This document shows positions 17,590-26,466 of a stretch of 64,000 nt of DNA, piece by piece (the stretch's first letter is position 1; each line of letters opens with the position of its first letter). Source of the stretch: Escherichia coli DSM 30083 = JCM 1649 = ATCC 11775 (GTDB taxonomy: Bacteria; Pseudomonadota; Gammaproteobacteria; Enterobacterales; Enterobacteriaceae); assembly GCF_003697165.2 (NCBI RefSeq), contig NZ_CP033092.2, forward strand, positions 1,674,001 to 1,738,000. Reading direction: 5' to 3'. The position numbers and the translations under genes are program-made. Under the pieces are notes generated by a model. That model was given only the letters and a program-made list of their open reading frames with translations. It searched no databases and was not told where the DNA came from.

Positions 17590-18209
17590 GACACGGGCTG
17601 CTGGTGCTGATTTGCTGGCTGTATTGTGTTGTTGCCCATAGTGAAATGCTAAATGTCGAACAATCCGGGCTGTTTCGCGCGTGGTTTGTGCGCATTGCAC
17701 AGGAACAGCTCCGCCAGGGGCCAAGCCCACGCTGGTATCAACAGGATTGCGCGGGCCTGGTGCGATTTGCGGCGAACGAGGCGCTGAAAGTTCACGACAG
17801 TAAATGGCTAAAAAGTAACGGTTTATCTAACCAGTATTTGCCGCCAGAGATGACGCTAACACCTGAACAGCGTCAACTGGCGCAAAACTGGAATCAGGGG
17901 AATGGGAAAACCGGCCCCTATGTGACCGCGATTAATTTGATTCAGTACAACAGCCAGTTTATTGGCCAGGACATAAACCAGGCACTGCCTGGCGATATGA
18001 TTTTTTTCGATCAGGGCGATGCCCAGCACTTAATGGTCTGGATGGGGCGTTACATCATCTACCACACCGGAAGCGCCACGAAAACTGACAACGGAATGCG
18101 CGCAGTCAGTCTGCAACAACTTATGACATGGAAGGACACCCGATGGATACCCAACGATTCCAATCCCAATTTCATTGGCATTTATCGTTTAAATTTTCTG
18201 GCGCGATAG
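17586..18209 (+). CDS. yfaT: DUF1175 protein YfaT, NlpC/P60-like by eye
   Basis: A 207-residue secreted protein (signal peptide to about residue 18, VVAHS). It belongs to DUF1175. I see features of an NlpC/P60-type cysteine peptidase: WYQQDCAGLVRF with Cys55, then GDMIFFDQGDAQHLMVWMG with His148 and a following IIYHTG. Both spacing and flanking pattern resemble DCSGLV...GDLVFF...HVGIY of cell-wall endopeptidases. This is a pattern reading, not a tested homology. The start ATG 17586 overlaps the yfaA stop. The last 67 bases overlap the 5' end of yfaS in another frame. Confidence 0.92.
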   Translation: MRHGLLVLICWLYCVVAHSEMLNVEQSGLFRAWFVRIAQEQLRQGPSPRWYQQDCAGLVRFAANEALKVHDSKWLKSNGLSNQYLPPEMTLTPEQRQLAQNWNQGNGKTGPYVTAINLIQYNSQFIGQDINQALPGDMIFFDQGDAQHLMVWMGRYIIYHTGSATKTDNGMRAVSLQQLMTWKDTRWIPNDSNPNFIGIYRLNFLAR

Positions 18210-21200
18210 CAGCGTGCTTGTCCCTGTCTCTTGTGGGAACAGGGCTTGCTAATGCTGATGATTCGCTTCCTTCCAGTAACTATGTGCCGCCCGCCGGGGG
18301 AACATTCTTTTTGCTCGCTGACAGCAGTTTTAGCAGCAGTGAAGAGGCGAAAGTGCGACTGGAAGCGCCGGGGCGTGATTATCGGCGCTATCAGATGGAA
18401 GAGTACGGCGGCGTGGACGTTCGCCTGTATCGTATTCCTGACCCGATGGCATTTTTGCGCCAGCAGAAAAACCTGCATCGCATTGTGGTGCAACCGCAAT
18501 ATCTGGGCGACGGACTGAACAATACGCTGACCTGGCTGTGGGATAACTGGTACGGCAAATCTCGCCGCGTGATGCAGCGTACTTTCTCTTCTCAGTCACG
18601 GCAGAATGTGACTCAGGCGTTACCCGAATTACAGCTCGGTAATGCCATTATTAAACCTTCCCGTTATGTACAGAACAACCAGTTTTCACCGCTGAAAAAA
18701 TATCCACTAGTGGAACAGTTCCGTTACCCACTATGGCAGGCTAAACCGGTCGAGCCGCAACAAGGGGTAAAACTGGAAGGCGCATCCAGCAATTTCATTT
18801 CGCCGCAGCCGGGCAACATCTATATTCCTCTCGGCAAACAAGAGCCGGGACTGTACCTCGTCGAGGCGATGGTGGGTGGGTATCGGGCGACGACGGTGGT
18901 GTTTGTTTCCGATACCGTGGCGCTTAGCAAAGTGTCAGGTAACGAGCTTCTGGTGTGGACCGCGGGGAAAAAACAGGGTGAAGCGAAGCCCGGCTCAGAG
19001 ATCTTGTGGACTGACGGTCTTGGCGTGATGACCCGCGGTGTGACCGATGGCAGCGGTACCTTGCAGTTACAACATATATCGCCAGAACGTTCATATATTC
19101 TGGGTAAGGATGCTGAAGGCGGCGTTTTTGTCTCCGAGAACTTTTTCTACGAAAGCGAAATCTACAACACCCGCTTGTATATCTTTACCGATCGCCCGCT
19201 ATATCGCGCAGGCGATCGTGTCGATGTTAAAGTGATGGGCCGCGAGTTCCACGATCCGTTGCATTCATCCCCCATCGTCAGCGCACCGGCGAAGCTTTCG
19301 GTGCTGGACGCCAACGGCAGTCTGTTGCAAACCGTCAATGTCACGCTGGATGCGCGTAATGGCGGGCAGGGGAGTTTCCGCCTGCCAGAAAATGCCGTCG
19401 CCGGAGGTTATGAGTTACGTCTTGCTTACCGCAAACAGGTCTATAGCAGCAGTTTTCGCGTGGCAAACTACATCAAACCCCATTTTGAGATTGGTTTAGC
19501 TCTCGACAAAAAAGAGTTCAAAACTGGCGAAGCGGTCAGCGGCAAACTGCAACTGCTTTACCCGGATGGCGAGCCGGTAAAAGATGCCCGCGTGCAGTTA
19601 AGTTTGCGCGCTCAGCAATTATCAATGGTTGGTAACGATTTGCGTTATGCCGGACGTTTCCCGGTGTCGCTGGAAGGCAGTGAAACGGTTTCCGACGATA
19701 ATGGTCATGTGGCGTTGAATCTCCCCGCCGCCGATAAACCGAGCCGTTATTTGTTAACCGTCTCCGCCAGTGACGGCGCGGCGTATCGAGTTACCACCAC
19801 CAAAGAGATCCTCATTGAACGTGGCCTGGCGCATTACTCTTTAAGTACCGCCGCACAATACAGTAATAGCGGCGAGTCGGTTGTGTTCCGTTATGCCGCG
19901 CTGGAATCTTCAAAACAGGTTCCTGTTACGTATGAATGGTTGCGTCTCGAAGACCGCACGAGTCACAGCGGAGAGCTACAGTCAGGCGGCAAATCCTTTA
20001 CCGTCAATTTCGCTAAACCTGGCAACTACAATCTGACATTACGCGATAAAGACGGCTTAATTCTCGCCGGGTTAAGCCATGCAGTCAGCGGTAAGGGCAG
20101 CACGTCGCATACTGGTACGGTAGATATCGTGGCAGATAAAACACTGTATCAGCCTGGCGAAACCGCGAAGATGCTGATTACCTTCCCGGAGCCAATTGAC
20201 GAAGCATTATTGACGCTGGAACGCGATCGCGTGGAACAGCAGTCGCTGCTATCGCATCCGGCAAACTGGCTAACGCTACAACGTTTAAACGATACCCAGT
20301 ATGAAGCCCGCGTACCGGTGAGCAATTCCTTTGCGCCTAACATCACTTTTTCGGTGCTGTATACCCGTAACGGTCAGTACAGTTTTCAGAACGCCGGGAT
20401 TAAAGTTGCCGTTCCCCAGCTGGATATCCGGGTGAAAACGGACAAAACCCATTACCAGCCTGGTGAACTGGTCAATGTCGAATTAACCTCGTCGCTGAAA
20501 GGTAAACCTGTTTCTGCGCAGTTAACGGTAGGCGTGGTCGATGAAATGATCTACGCGCTGCAACCGGAAATCGCGCCGAATATCGGCAAATTTTTCTATC
20601 CGCTGGGGCGTAACAATGTGCGTACCAGCTCCAGTCTGTCGTTTATCAGCTACGATCAGGCGCTCTCCAGCGAGCCGGTTGCGCCTGGCGCGACTAACCG
20701 CAGCGAGCGGCGAGTAAAAATGCTGGAACGTCCACGGCGTGAAGAGGTGGATACCGCGGCCTGGATGCCGTCACTCACAACCGATAAACAAGGCAAAGCG
20801 TATTTCACGTTCCTGATGCCTGATTCGTTAACCCGCTGGCGCATCACCGCGCGTGGGATGAACGGCGACGGGCTGGTCGGGCAGGGGCGTGCTTATCTGC
20901 GTTCGGAAAAAAGTCTCTACATGAAATGGAGTATGCCAACGGTGTATCGCATGGGCGACAAACCGGCAGCAGGACTGTTTATCTTCAGTCAGCAGGATAA
21001 CGAACCGGTGGCGCTGGTGACTAAATTTGCAGGCGCTGAGATGCGCCAGACGCTGACGCTGCACAAAGGGGCGAATTATATTTCGCTGACGCAGAATATT
21101 CAGCAATCTGGCTTGTTAAGTGCAGAACTGCAACAAAATGGGCAAGTACAGGACAGCATTAGCACAAAACTGTCTTTTGTGGATAACAGCTGGCCCGTTG

Positions 21201-22747
21201 AACAACAGAAAAACGTCATGCTCGGCGGTGGCGATAATGCGCTGACGTTGCCCGAGCAGGCGAGCAATATCCGGCTACAAAGTAGCGAAACGCCGCAGGA
21301 GATTTTCCGTAACAATCTTGATGCATTAGTCGATGAACCGTGGGGTGGCGTGATCAACACCGGTAGCCGTCTGATCCCGCTCAGTCTCGCCTGGCGTTCG
21401 CTTGCCGATCATCAAAGTGCCGCCGCTAACGACATTCGTCAGATGATTCAGGATAACCGTCTGCGGCTGATGCAACTGGCGGGGCCCGGAGCGCGCTTTA
21501 CCTGGTGGGGTGAAGATGGCAATGGCGACGCCTTCCTCACGGCATGGGCATGGTACGCCGACTGGCAGGCCAGCCAGGCGCTCGGCGTAACGCAGCAACC
21601 GGAATACTGGCAACATATGCTCGACAGTTATGCCGAGCAGGCGGACAACATGCCGTTATTGCATCGGGCGCTGGTGCTGGCGTGGGCACAGGAGATGAAT
21701 CTGCCGTGCAAAACGTTGTTGAAAGGGTTGGATGAAGCTATCGCCCGGCGCGGAACTAAAACTGAAGATTTCTCTGAGGAAGACACCAGCGATATCAATG
21801 ACAGCCTGATCCTCGATACACCTGAATCTCCACTGGCAGATGCGGTGGCAAACGTCTTAACCATGACGTTGCTGAAAAAAGCGCAGTTGAAGTCCACTGT
21901 GATGCCACAGGTTCAGCAATATGCGTGGGATAAAGCAGCAAACAGCAATCAGCCGCTGGCGCACACGGTTGTGCTGCTTAATAGCGGTGGCGACGCTACC
22001 CAGGCGGCCGCTATTTTAAGTGGTTTGACCGCTGAGCAATCCACTATTGAGCGCGCGCTGGCCATGAACTGGCTGGCGAAATATATGGCGACGATGCCTC
22101 CAGTTGTGTTGCCTGCGCCTGCGGGCGCATGGGCTAAACATAAGTTAACTGGAGGGGGCGAAGACTGGCGTTGGGTTGGTCAGGGTGTGCCGGACATTCT
22201 CTCTTTTGGTGACGAATTATCGCCGCAAAATGTGCAGGTCCGCTGGCGTGAACCGGCAAAAACGGCTCAACAAAGTAACATTCCGGTGACCGTTGAACGC
22301 CAGTTGTATCGGCTTATCCCCGGTGAAGAAGAGATGAGCTTTACTCTGCTGCCGGTGACCAGCAATGAGATTGACAGCGATGCGCTGTATCTCGATGAAA
22401 TTACGCTTACCAGCGAGCAGGATGCCGTTCTGCGCTACGGTCAGGTGGAAGTACCGCTCCCGCCAGGGGCTGACGTTGAGAGGACTACGTGGGGCATTTC
22501 GGTCAATAAACCCAACCCCGCGAAACAGCAGGGGCAATTGCTGGAAAAAGCGCGAAATGAAATGGGCGAACTGGGCTATATGGTGCCGGTGAAAGAACTG
22601 ACGGGAACGGTCACTTTCCGCCATTTGCTGCGCTTCTCGCAAAAAGGGCAATTCGTTCTGCCTCCTGCTCGTTATGTGCGTTCCTATGCACCTGCACAGC
22701 AAAGTGTTGCGCCAGGGAGCGAATGGATCGGGATGCAGGTGAAATAA
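18143..22747 (+). CDS. yfaS: Alpha-2-macroglobulin-like protein YfaS, no thioester
   Basis: A 1534-residue periplasmic bacterial alpha-2-macroglobulin. The N-terminus MDTQRFQSQF... leads to a hydrophobic signal at about residues 17-36 (IAACLSLSLVGTGLANA). It then shows macroglobulin-type repeats (TDRPLYRAGDRVDVKV, DKTLYQPGETAKML, DKTHYQPGELVNVEL), the middle VVDEMIYAL and TRWRITARGMNGDG motifs, and a C-terminal alpha-alpha toroid region. Where thioester family members have CLEQ, this protein reads DEPWGGVIN (residues 1064-1072), so it cannot make the covalent trap. ATG 18143 has AAGGA upstream and reproduces the K-12 length; earlier in-frame starts are worse. It overlaps yfaT by 67 bp, and yfaQ begins at the next base after its stop. 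Confidence 0.96.
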   Translation: MDTQRFQSQFHWHLSFKFSGAIAACLSLSLVGTGLANADDSLPSSNYVPPAGGTFFLLADSSFSSSEEAKVRLEAPGRDYRRYQMEEYGGVDVRLYRIPDPMAFLRQQKNLHRIVVQPQYLGDGLNNTLTWLWDNWYGKSRRVMQRTFSSQSRQNVTQALPELQLGNAIIKPSRYVQNNQFSPLKKYPLVEQFRYPLWQAKPVEPQQGVKLEGASSNFISPQPGNIYIPLGKQEPGLYLVEAMVGGYRATTVVFVSDTVALSKVSGNELLVWTAGKKQGEAKPGSEILWTDGLGVMTRGVTDGSGTLQLQHISPERSYILGKDAEGGVFVSENFFYESEIYNTRLYIFTDRPLYRAGDRVDVKVMGREFHDPLHSSPIVSAPAKLSVLDANGSLLQTVNVTLDARNGGQGSFRLPENAVAGGYELRLAYRKQVYSSSFRVANYIKPHFEIGLALDKKEFKTGEAVSGKLQLLYPDGEPVKDARVQLSLRAQQLSMVGNDLRYAGRFPVSLEGSETVSDDNGHVALNLPAADKPSRYLLTVSASDGAAYRVTTTKEILIERGLAHYSLSTAAQYSNSGESVVFRYAALESSKQVPVTYEWLRLEDRTSHSGELQSGGKSFTVNFAKPGNYNLTLRDKDGLILAGLSHAVSGKGSTSHTGTVDIVADKTLYQPGETAKMLITFPEPIDEALLTLERDRVEQQSLLSHPANWLTLQRLNDTQYEARVPVSNSFAPNITFSVLYTRNGQYSFQNAGIKVAVPQLDIRVKTDKTHYQPGELVNVELTSSLKGKPVSAQLTVGVVDEMIYALQPEIAPNIGKFFYPLGRNNVRTSSSLSFISYDQALSSEPVAPGATNRSERRVKMLERPRREEVDTAAWMPSLTTDKQGKAYFTFLMPDSLTRWRITARGMNGDGLVGQGRAYLRSEKSLYMKWSMPTVYRMGDKPAAGLFIFSQQDNEPVALVTKFAGAEMRQTLTLHKGANYISLTQNIQQSGLLSAELQQNGQVQDSISTKLSFVDNSWPVEQQKNVMLGGGDNALTLPEQASNIRLQSSETPQEIFRNNLDALVDEPWGGVINTGSRLIPLSLAWRSLADHQSAAANDIRQMIQDNRLRLMQLAGPGARFTWWGEDGNGDAFLTAWAWYADWQASQALGVTQQPEYWQHMLDSYAEQADNMPLLHRALVLAWAQEMNLPCKTLLKGLDEAIARRGTKTEDFSEEDTSDINDSLILDTPESPLADAVANVLTMTLLKKAQLKSTVMPQVQQYAWDKAANSNQPLAHTVVLLNSGGDATQAAAILSGLTAEQSTIERALAMNWLAKYMATMPPVVLPAPAGAWAKHKLTGGGEDWRWVGQGVPDILSFGDELSPQNVQVRWREPAKTAQQSNIPVTVERQLYRLIPGEEEMSFTLLPVTSNEIDSDALYLDEITLTSEQDAVLRYGQVEVPLPPGADVERTTWGISVNKPNPAKQQGQLLEKARNEMGELGYMVPVKELTGTVTFRHLLRFSQKGQFVLPPARYVRSYAPAQQSVAPGSEWIGMQVK

Positions 22748-24397
22748 GTGAACTGGTACAGAATCGTCTGGCTATTGGCGTTGGTAACTCTGCCAACGCT
22801 TGCGGAGGAGACGCCGTTACAACTGGCGCTGCGGGGCGCGCAGCACGATCAACTGTATCAGCTGTCGTCATCAGGCGTGACCAAAGTCTCGGTATTACCT
22901 GACACGCTCACCACGCCATTAGGGAGTTTGTGGAAACTGTATATTTACGCCTGGCTGGAGGATACCCATCAACCGGAGCAGCCATACCAGTGTCGCGGCA
23001 ACTCCCCGGAAGAGGTTTATTGTTGTCAGGCTGGGGAGAGCATAACGCGCGATTCCGCGCTGGTACGTTCCTGTGGACTCTATTTTGCGCCGCAGCGGTT
23101 GCATATTGGCGCAGATATGTGGGGGCAATACTGGCAACAGCGTCAGGCACCTGCGTGGTTAGCGTCTCTTACTACACTGAAGCCAGAAACCTCGGTAACG
23201 GTTAAATCGCTGCTTGATTCATTAGCGACATTACCTGCGCAAAACAAAGCTCAGGAAGTCTTACTGGATGTGGTGCTGGACGAGGCGAAAATCGGTGTCG
23301 CATCCATGCTCGGTAGTCGGGTACGGGTGAAAACCTGGAGTTGGTTTGCCGATGATAAACAGGAAATCCGTCAGGGTGGTTTTGCTGGCTGGTTAACCGA
23401 TGGTACACCGCTGTGGGTTACTGGCAGTGGCACCAGCAAAACGGTACTGACCCGTTATGCGACGGCGCTTAATCGGGTTTTGCCAGTGCCGACGCAGGTT
23501 GCCAGTGGGCAATGTGTGTTGGTGGATCTGTTTGCTCGTTATCCGCTGAAGAAAGTTACTGAGGAAAAGAGTACGACGGCAGTCAAACCAGGCGTGCTCA
23601 ATGGGCGCTATCGTGTGACGTTTGCCAATGGTAACCACATGACATTTGTCAGCCACGGTGAGACAACGTTACTGACGGTAAAGGGCAAACTGAAATTACA
23701 GTCGCATCTCGATCGTGAAGAGTACGTTGCCAGAGTTCTGGATCGCGAGGCGAAAAGTACGCCTCCTGAGGCAGCGAAAGCCATGACCGTGGCGATTCGC
23801 ACGTATTTACAGCAAAACGCCGATCGCGATGGTGATTGCCTGAGCATCCCGGACAGTAGCGCTACCCAGCGCGTTTCAGCTTCGCCAGCCACTGTAGGCG
23901 CGCGGACGATGACCGCCTGGACGCAGGATCTCATCTATGCGGGCGATCCGGTTCATTATCATGGCAGCCGGGTTACCGAAGGGACGCTTTCCTGGCGGCA
24001 CGCTACTGCCCAGGCGGGGCAGGGAGAGCGTTATGATCAGATACTTGCGTTTGCTTATCCCGACAACAACCTTAGCCGCTGGGGAGCGCCACGCTCAACC
24101 TGCCAGTTATTACCCAAAGCGAAAGCCTGGCTGGCGAAAAAAATGCCGCAGTGGCGGCGCGTGTTACAAGATGAAATGGGGTATAACGAACCTGACGTGT
24201 TTGCGGTCTGCCGCTTAGTCTCAGGTTTCCCCTATACCGATCGGCAGCAGAAACGGCTGTTTATTCGTAACTTCTTTACGCTTCAGGATCGGCTGGATTT
24301 AACCCATGAGTATCTGCACCTGGCCTTTGATGGTTATCCCACCGGGCTTGATGAGAACTATATCGAAACGCTGACCCGACAATTATTAATGGACTAA
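22748..24397 (+). CDS. yfaQ: YfaQ, DUF2300 protein with PBP-like, SpoIID-like and HExxH motifs
   Basis: A 549-residue secreted protein (signal peptide to about residue 19, LPTLA), started by GTG abutting the yfaS TAA. It is annotated in K-12 only as tandem DUF2300. I read three blocks. Residues about 20-255 resemble a penicillin-binding-protein transpeptidase: SxxK at Ser60-Lys63 (TPLGSLWKL), an SxN-like SCG at 108-110 in LVRSCGLYF, and a degenerate KTG as VKTW at 194-197 before GGFAGWL and PLWVTGSG. Residues about 285-440 resemble SpoIID/LytB (LDREEYVARVLDREAK, then PEAAKAMTVAIRTY). Residues 520-524 are HEYLH, a possible HExxH metal site. All of this is by eye. Role in catalysis is unproven. 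Confidence 0.93.
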   Translation: MNWYRIVWLLALVTLPTLAEETPLQLALRGAQHDQLYQLSSSGVTKVSVLPDTLTTPLGSLWKLYIYAWLEDTHQPEQPYQCRGNSPEEVYCCQAGESITRDSALVRSCGLYFAPQRLHIGADMWGQYWQQRQAPAWLASLTTLKPETSVTVKSLLDSLATLPAQNKAQEVLLDVVLDEAKIGVASMLGSRVRVKTWSWFADDKQEIRQGGFAGWLTDGTPLWVTGSGTSKTVLTRYATALNRVLPVPTQVASGQCVLVDLFARYPLKKVTEEKSTTAVKPGVLNGRYRVTFANGNHMTFVSHGETTLLTVKGKLKLQSHLDREEYVARVLDREAKSTPPEAAKAMTVAIRTYLQQNADRDGDCLSIPDSSATQRVSASPATVGARTMTAWTQDLIYAGDPVHYHGSRVTEGTLSWRHATAQAGQGERYDQILAFAYPDNNLSRWGAPRSTCQLLPKAKAWLAKKMPQWRRVLQDEMGYNEPDVFAVCRLVSGFPYTDRQQKRLFIRNFFTLQDRLDLTHEYLHLAFDGYPTGLDENYIETLTRQLLMD

Positions 24398-24401
24398 TGC
24401 T

Positions 24402-25178
24402 ATGCGAAAGATTTTTCTTCCGTTGTTACTGGTGGCGCTTTCGCCTGTCGCTCACAGTGAAGGTGTGCAGGAAGTCGAGATTGATGCACCGCTCTCTGGC
24501 TGGCATCCGGCAGAGGGTGAAGATGCCAGTTTTTCACAAACGATCAATTACCCGGCGTCGTCCGTCAACATGGCAGATGATCAAAATATCTCAGCGCAGA
24601 TCCGCGGCAAAATAAAGAATTATGCTGCGGCGGGTAAAGTTCAGCAGGGCCGGCTGGTGGTCAACGGTGCCAGTATGCCGCAGAGAATTGAATCAGATGG
24701 TTCTTTTGCACGCCCTTATATTTTCACTGAAGGCAGCAACAGCGTGCAGGTCATCAGCCCAGATGGGCAAAGCCGACAAAAAATGCAGTTTTACTCAACG
24801 CCGGGTGCTGGGGCGATTCGCGCACGTTTACGGCTGGTTCTCTCGTGGGATACGGACAATACCGACCTCGATCTTCATGTCGTTACGCCTGACGGTGAAC
24901 ATGCCTGGTACGGTAACACCGTGCTGAAAAACAGTGGTGCACTGGATATGGATGTCACGACAGGGTACGGCCCCGAGATTTTCGCCATGCCAGCGCCAGT
25001 TCACGGCCGTTATCAGGTGTATATCAACTACTATGGCGGACGCAGCGAAACGGAATTAACTACGGCCCAACTGACGCTGATCACCGATGAAGGGTCGGTC
25101 AATGAGAAACAGGAAACTTTTATTGTACCGATGCGTAATGCTGGCGAACTGACGCTGGTGAAAAGTTTTGACTGGTGA
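24402..25178 (+). CDS. yfaP: DUF2135 periplasmic protein YfaP
   Basis: A 258-residue secreted protein (signal peptide to about residue 19, VAHS). The C-terminal half is the DUF2135 domain with its hallmark LSWDTDNTDLDLHVVTPDGE (about residues 147-166), an Asp-rich loop that could bind calcium. The N-terminal half looks like an immunoglobulin-like domain (LVVNGASMPQRI...SPDGQSRQK). It is last in yfaA-T-S-Q-P, 4 bp after yfaQ, and followed by a perfect bidirectional terminator. Function is unknown. DUF2135 proteins recur beside YfaS-type macroglobulins, which supports a shared complex. Confidence 0.94.
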   Translation: MRKIFLPLLLVALSPVAHSEGVQEVEIDAPLSGWHPAEGEDASFSQTINYPASSVNMADDQNISAQIRGKIKNYAAAGKVQQGRLVVNGASMPQRIESDGSFARPYIFTEGSNSVQVISPDGQSRQKMQFYSTPGAGAIRARLRLVLSWDTDNTDLDLHVVTPDGEHAWYGNTVLKNSGALDMDVTTGYGPEIFAMPAPVHGRYQVYINYYGGRSETELTTAQLTLITDEGSVNEKQETFIVPMRNAGELTLVKSFDW

Positions 25179-25211
25179 TTAATGAGGTTATCTTTACTGT
25201 CAATGTTCAAG

Positions 25212-25246
25212 AAAACGCCCGATGACTTTCGCTATCGGGCGTTTTT
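25212..25246. terminator. Bidirectional terminator between yfaP and atoB
   Basis: A perfect 12-bp inverted repeat (25212-25223 with 25234-25245) has A residues on its left and T residues on its right, so it can end both the rightward yfa transcript and the leftward ato transcript. Confidence 0.9.
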
Positions 25247-25251
25247 ACATG

Positions 25252-26436
25252 TTAATTCAATCGTTCAATCACCATCGCAATTCCCTGGCCGCCACCAATG
25301 CACAGTGTTGCCAGCCCCAGCGTTTTATCGCGTGCCTGCATTGCATGTAATAGTGTGACCAGAATACGAGCACCACTGGCACCGATAGGATGCCCCAGCG
25401 CGATGGCCCCGCCGTTGACATTCACTTTCTCAGGCTCAAAGCCCAGGGTTTTCCCAACGGCAAGGAACTGTGCAGCAAATGCTTCATTAGCCTCAATGAG
25501 ATCAATATCCGCCAGTTGCAGCCCCGCCAGTTGTAACGCTTTTTGCGTGGCAGGTACTGGCCCCATACCCATCAATGCGGGGGGCACGCCACCGCTGGCA
25601 TAACTTTTAATGCGAGCCAGGGGGGTAAGGCCTGCTGCCAGCGCCGAAGATTCTTCCATAATCACCAGAGCGGCAGCACCGTCGTTAATGCCAGACGCGT
25701 TCCCGGCGGTGACTGTTCCTGCTTTATCGAAGGCCGGGCGCAATGCGCCTAACGCTTCAGCCGTAGAATCCGCTTTCGGGAATTCGTCTTGACTGAAGAC
25801 GAAGGTTTTCTTCCGAGTGACAACATTTACCGGGACGATTTCGGCTGTAAAAGCACCGGACTCAATTGCGGCTGCCGCTTTACGCTGTGAATGTAGCGCC
25901 AGTTCATCCTGCATTTCACGGGTAATTCCGTACTCTTTAGCCACGTTTTCGGCGGTAATCCCCATATGATAACCATGGGTGGCGCACATCAGACCATCGC
26001 GCAGGATTACGTCATAAACCTGTCCGTCTCCAAGACGATAACCAGAGCGTGCTTTTGCATCGAGTAAGTAGGGCGCTAAACTCATATTTTCCATACCCCC
26101 CGCCACAATGCTCTGCGCCTGACCTGCCTGAATTGCCTGGGCGGCAAGCGCCACACTTTTAAGACCCGAACCACACACTTTATTGACCGTGAATCCGCAC
26201 ACCGTTTCAGCCAGTCCGCTTTTTAGCAGCGCCTGACGTGCCGGATTTTGCCCCAGTCCGGCTTGCAACACGTTACCCATAATCACTTCATCAACGTGTA
26301 GTGAATCGATTTTTGCACGTTCAATGGCGGCTTTAATTACTGTCGCCCCCAGGTCGATGGCGCTGGTGGAAGCGAGTGAACCGTTAAAACTACCGATAGC
26401 AGTACGTACCGCACTGACGATGACACAATTTTTCAT
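25252..26436 (-). CDS. atoB: Acetyl-CoA acetyltransferase (thiolase II)
   Basis: A 394-residue thiolase that cleaves acetoacetyl-CoA to two acetyl-CoA, the last step of acetoacetate and short-chain fatty acid degradation. The nucleophile Cys88 (VNKVCGSGLKSV), the NEAFAAQ motif, His in GHPIGASGARI and the second catalytic Cys in CIGGGQGIAM are all present. The length equals E. coli AtoB. It is the last gene of atoDAEB, 30 bp after atoE. Confidence 0.98.
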   Translation of the reverse strand: MKNCVIVSAVRTAIGSFNGSLASTSAIDLGATVIKAAIERAKIDSLHVDEVIMGNVLQAGLGQNPARQALLKSGLAETVCGFTVNKVCGSGLKSVALAAQAIQAGQAQSIVAGGMENMSLAPYLLDAKARSGYRLGDGQVYDVILRDGLMCATHGYHMGITAENVAKEYGITREMQDELALHSQRKAAAAIESGAFTAEIVPVNVVTRKKTFVFSQDEFPKADSTAEALGALRPAFDKAGTVTAGNASGINDGAAALVIMEESSALAAGLTPLARIKSYASGGVPPALMGMGPVPATQKALQLAGLQLADIDLIEANEAFAAQFLAVGKTLGFEPEKVNVNGGAIALGHPIGASGARILVTLLHAMQARDKTLGLATLCIGGGQGIAMVIERLN

Positions 26437-26466
26437 TTTATATTCCTTCTGTCTGTAGGGTTGCCG

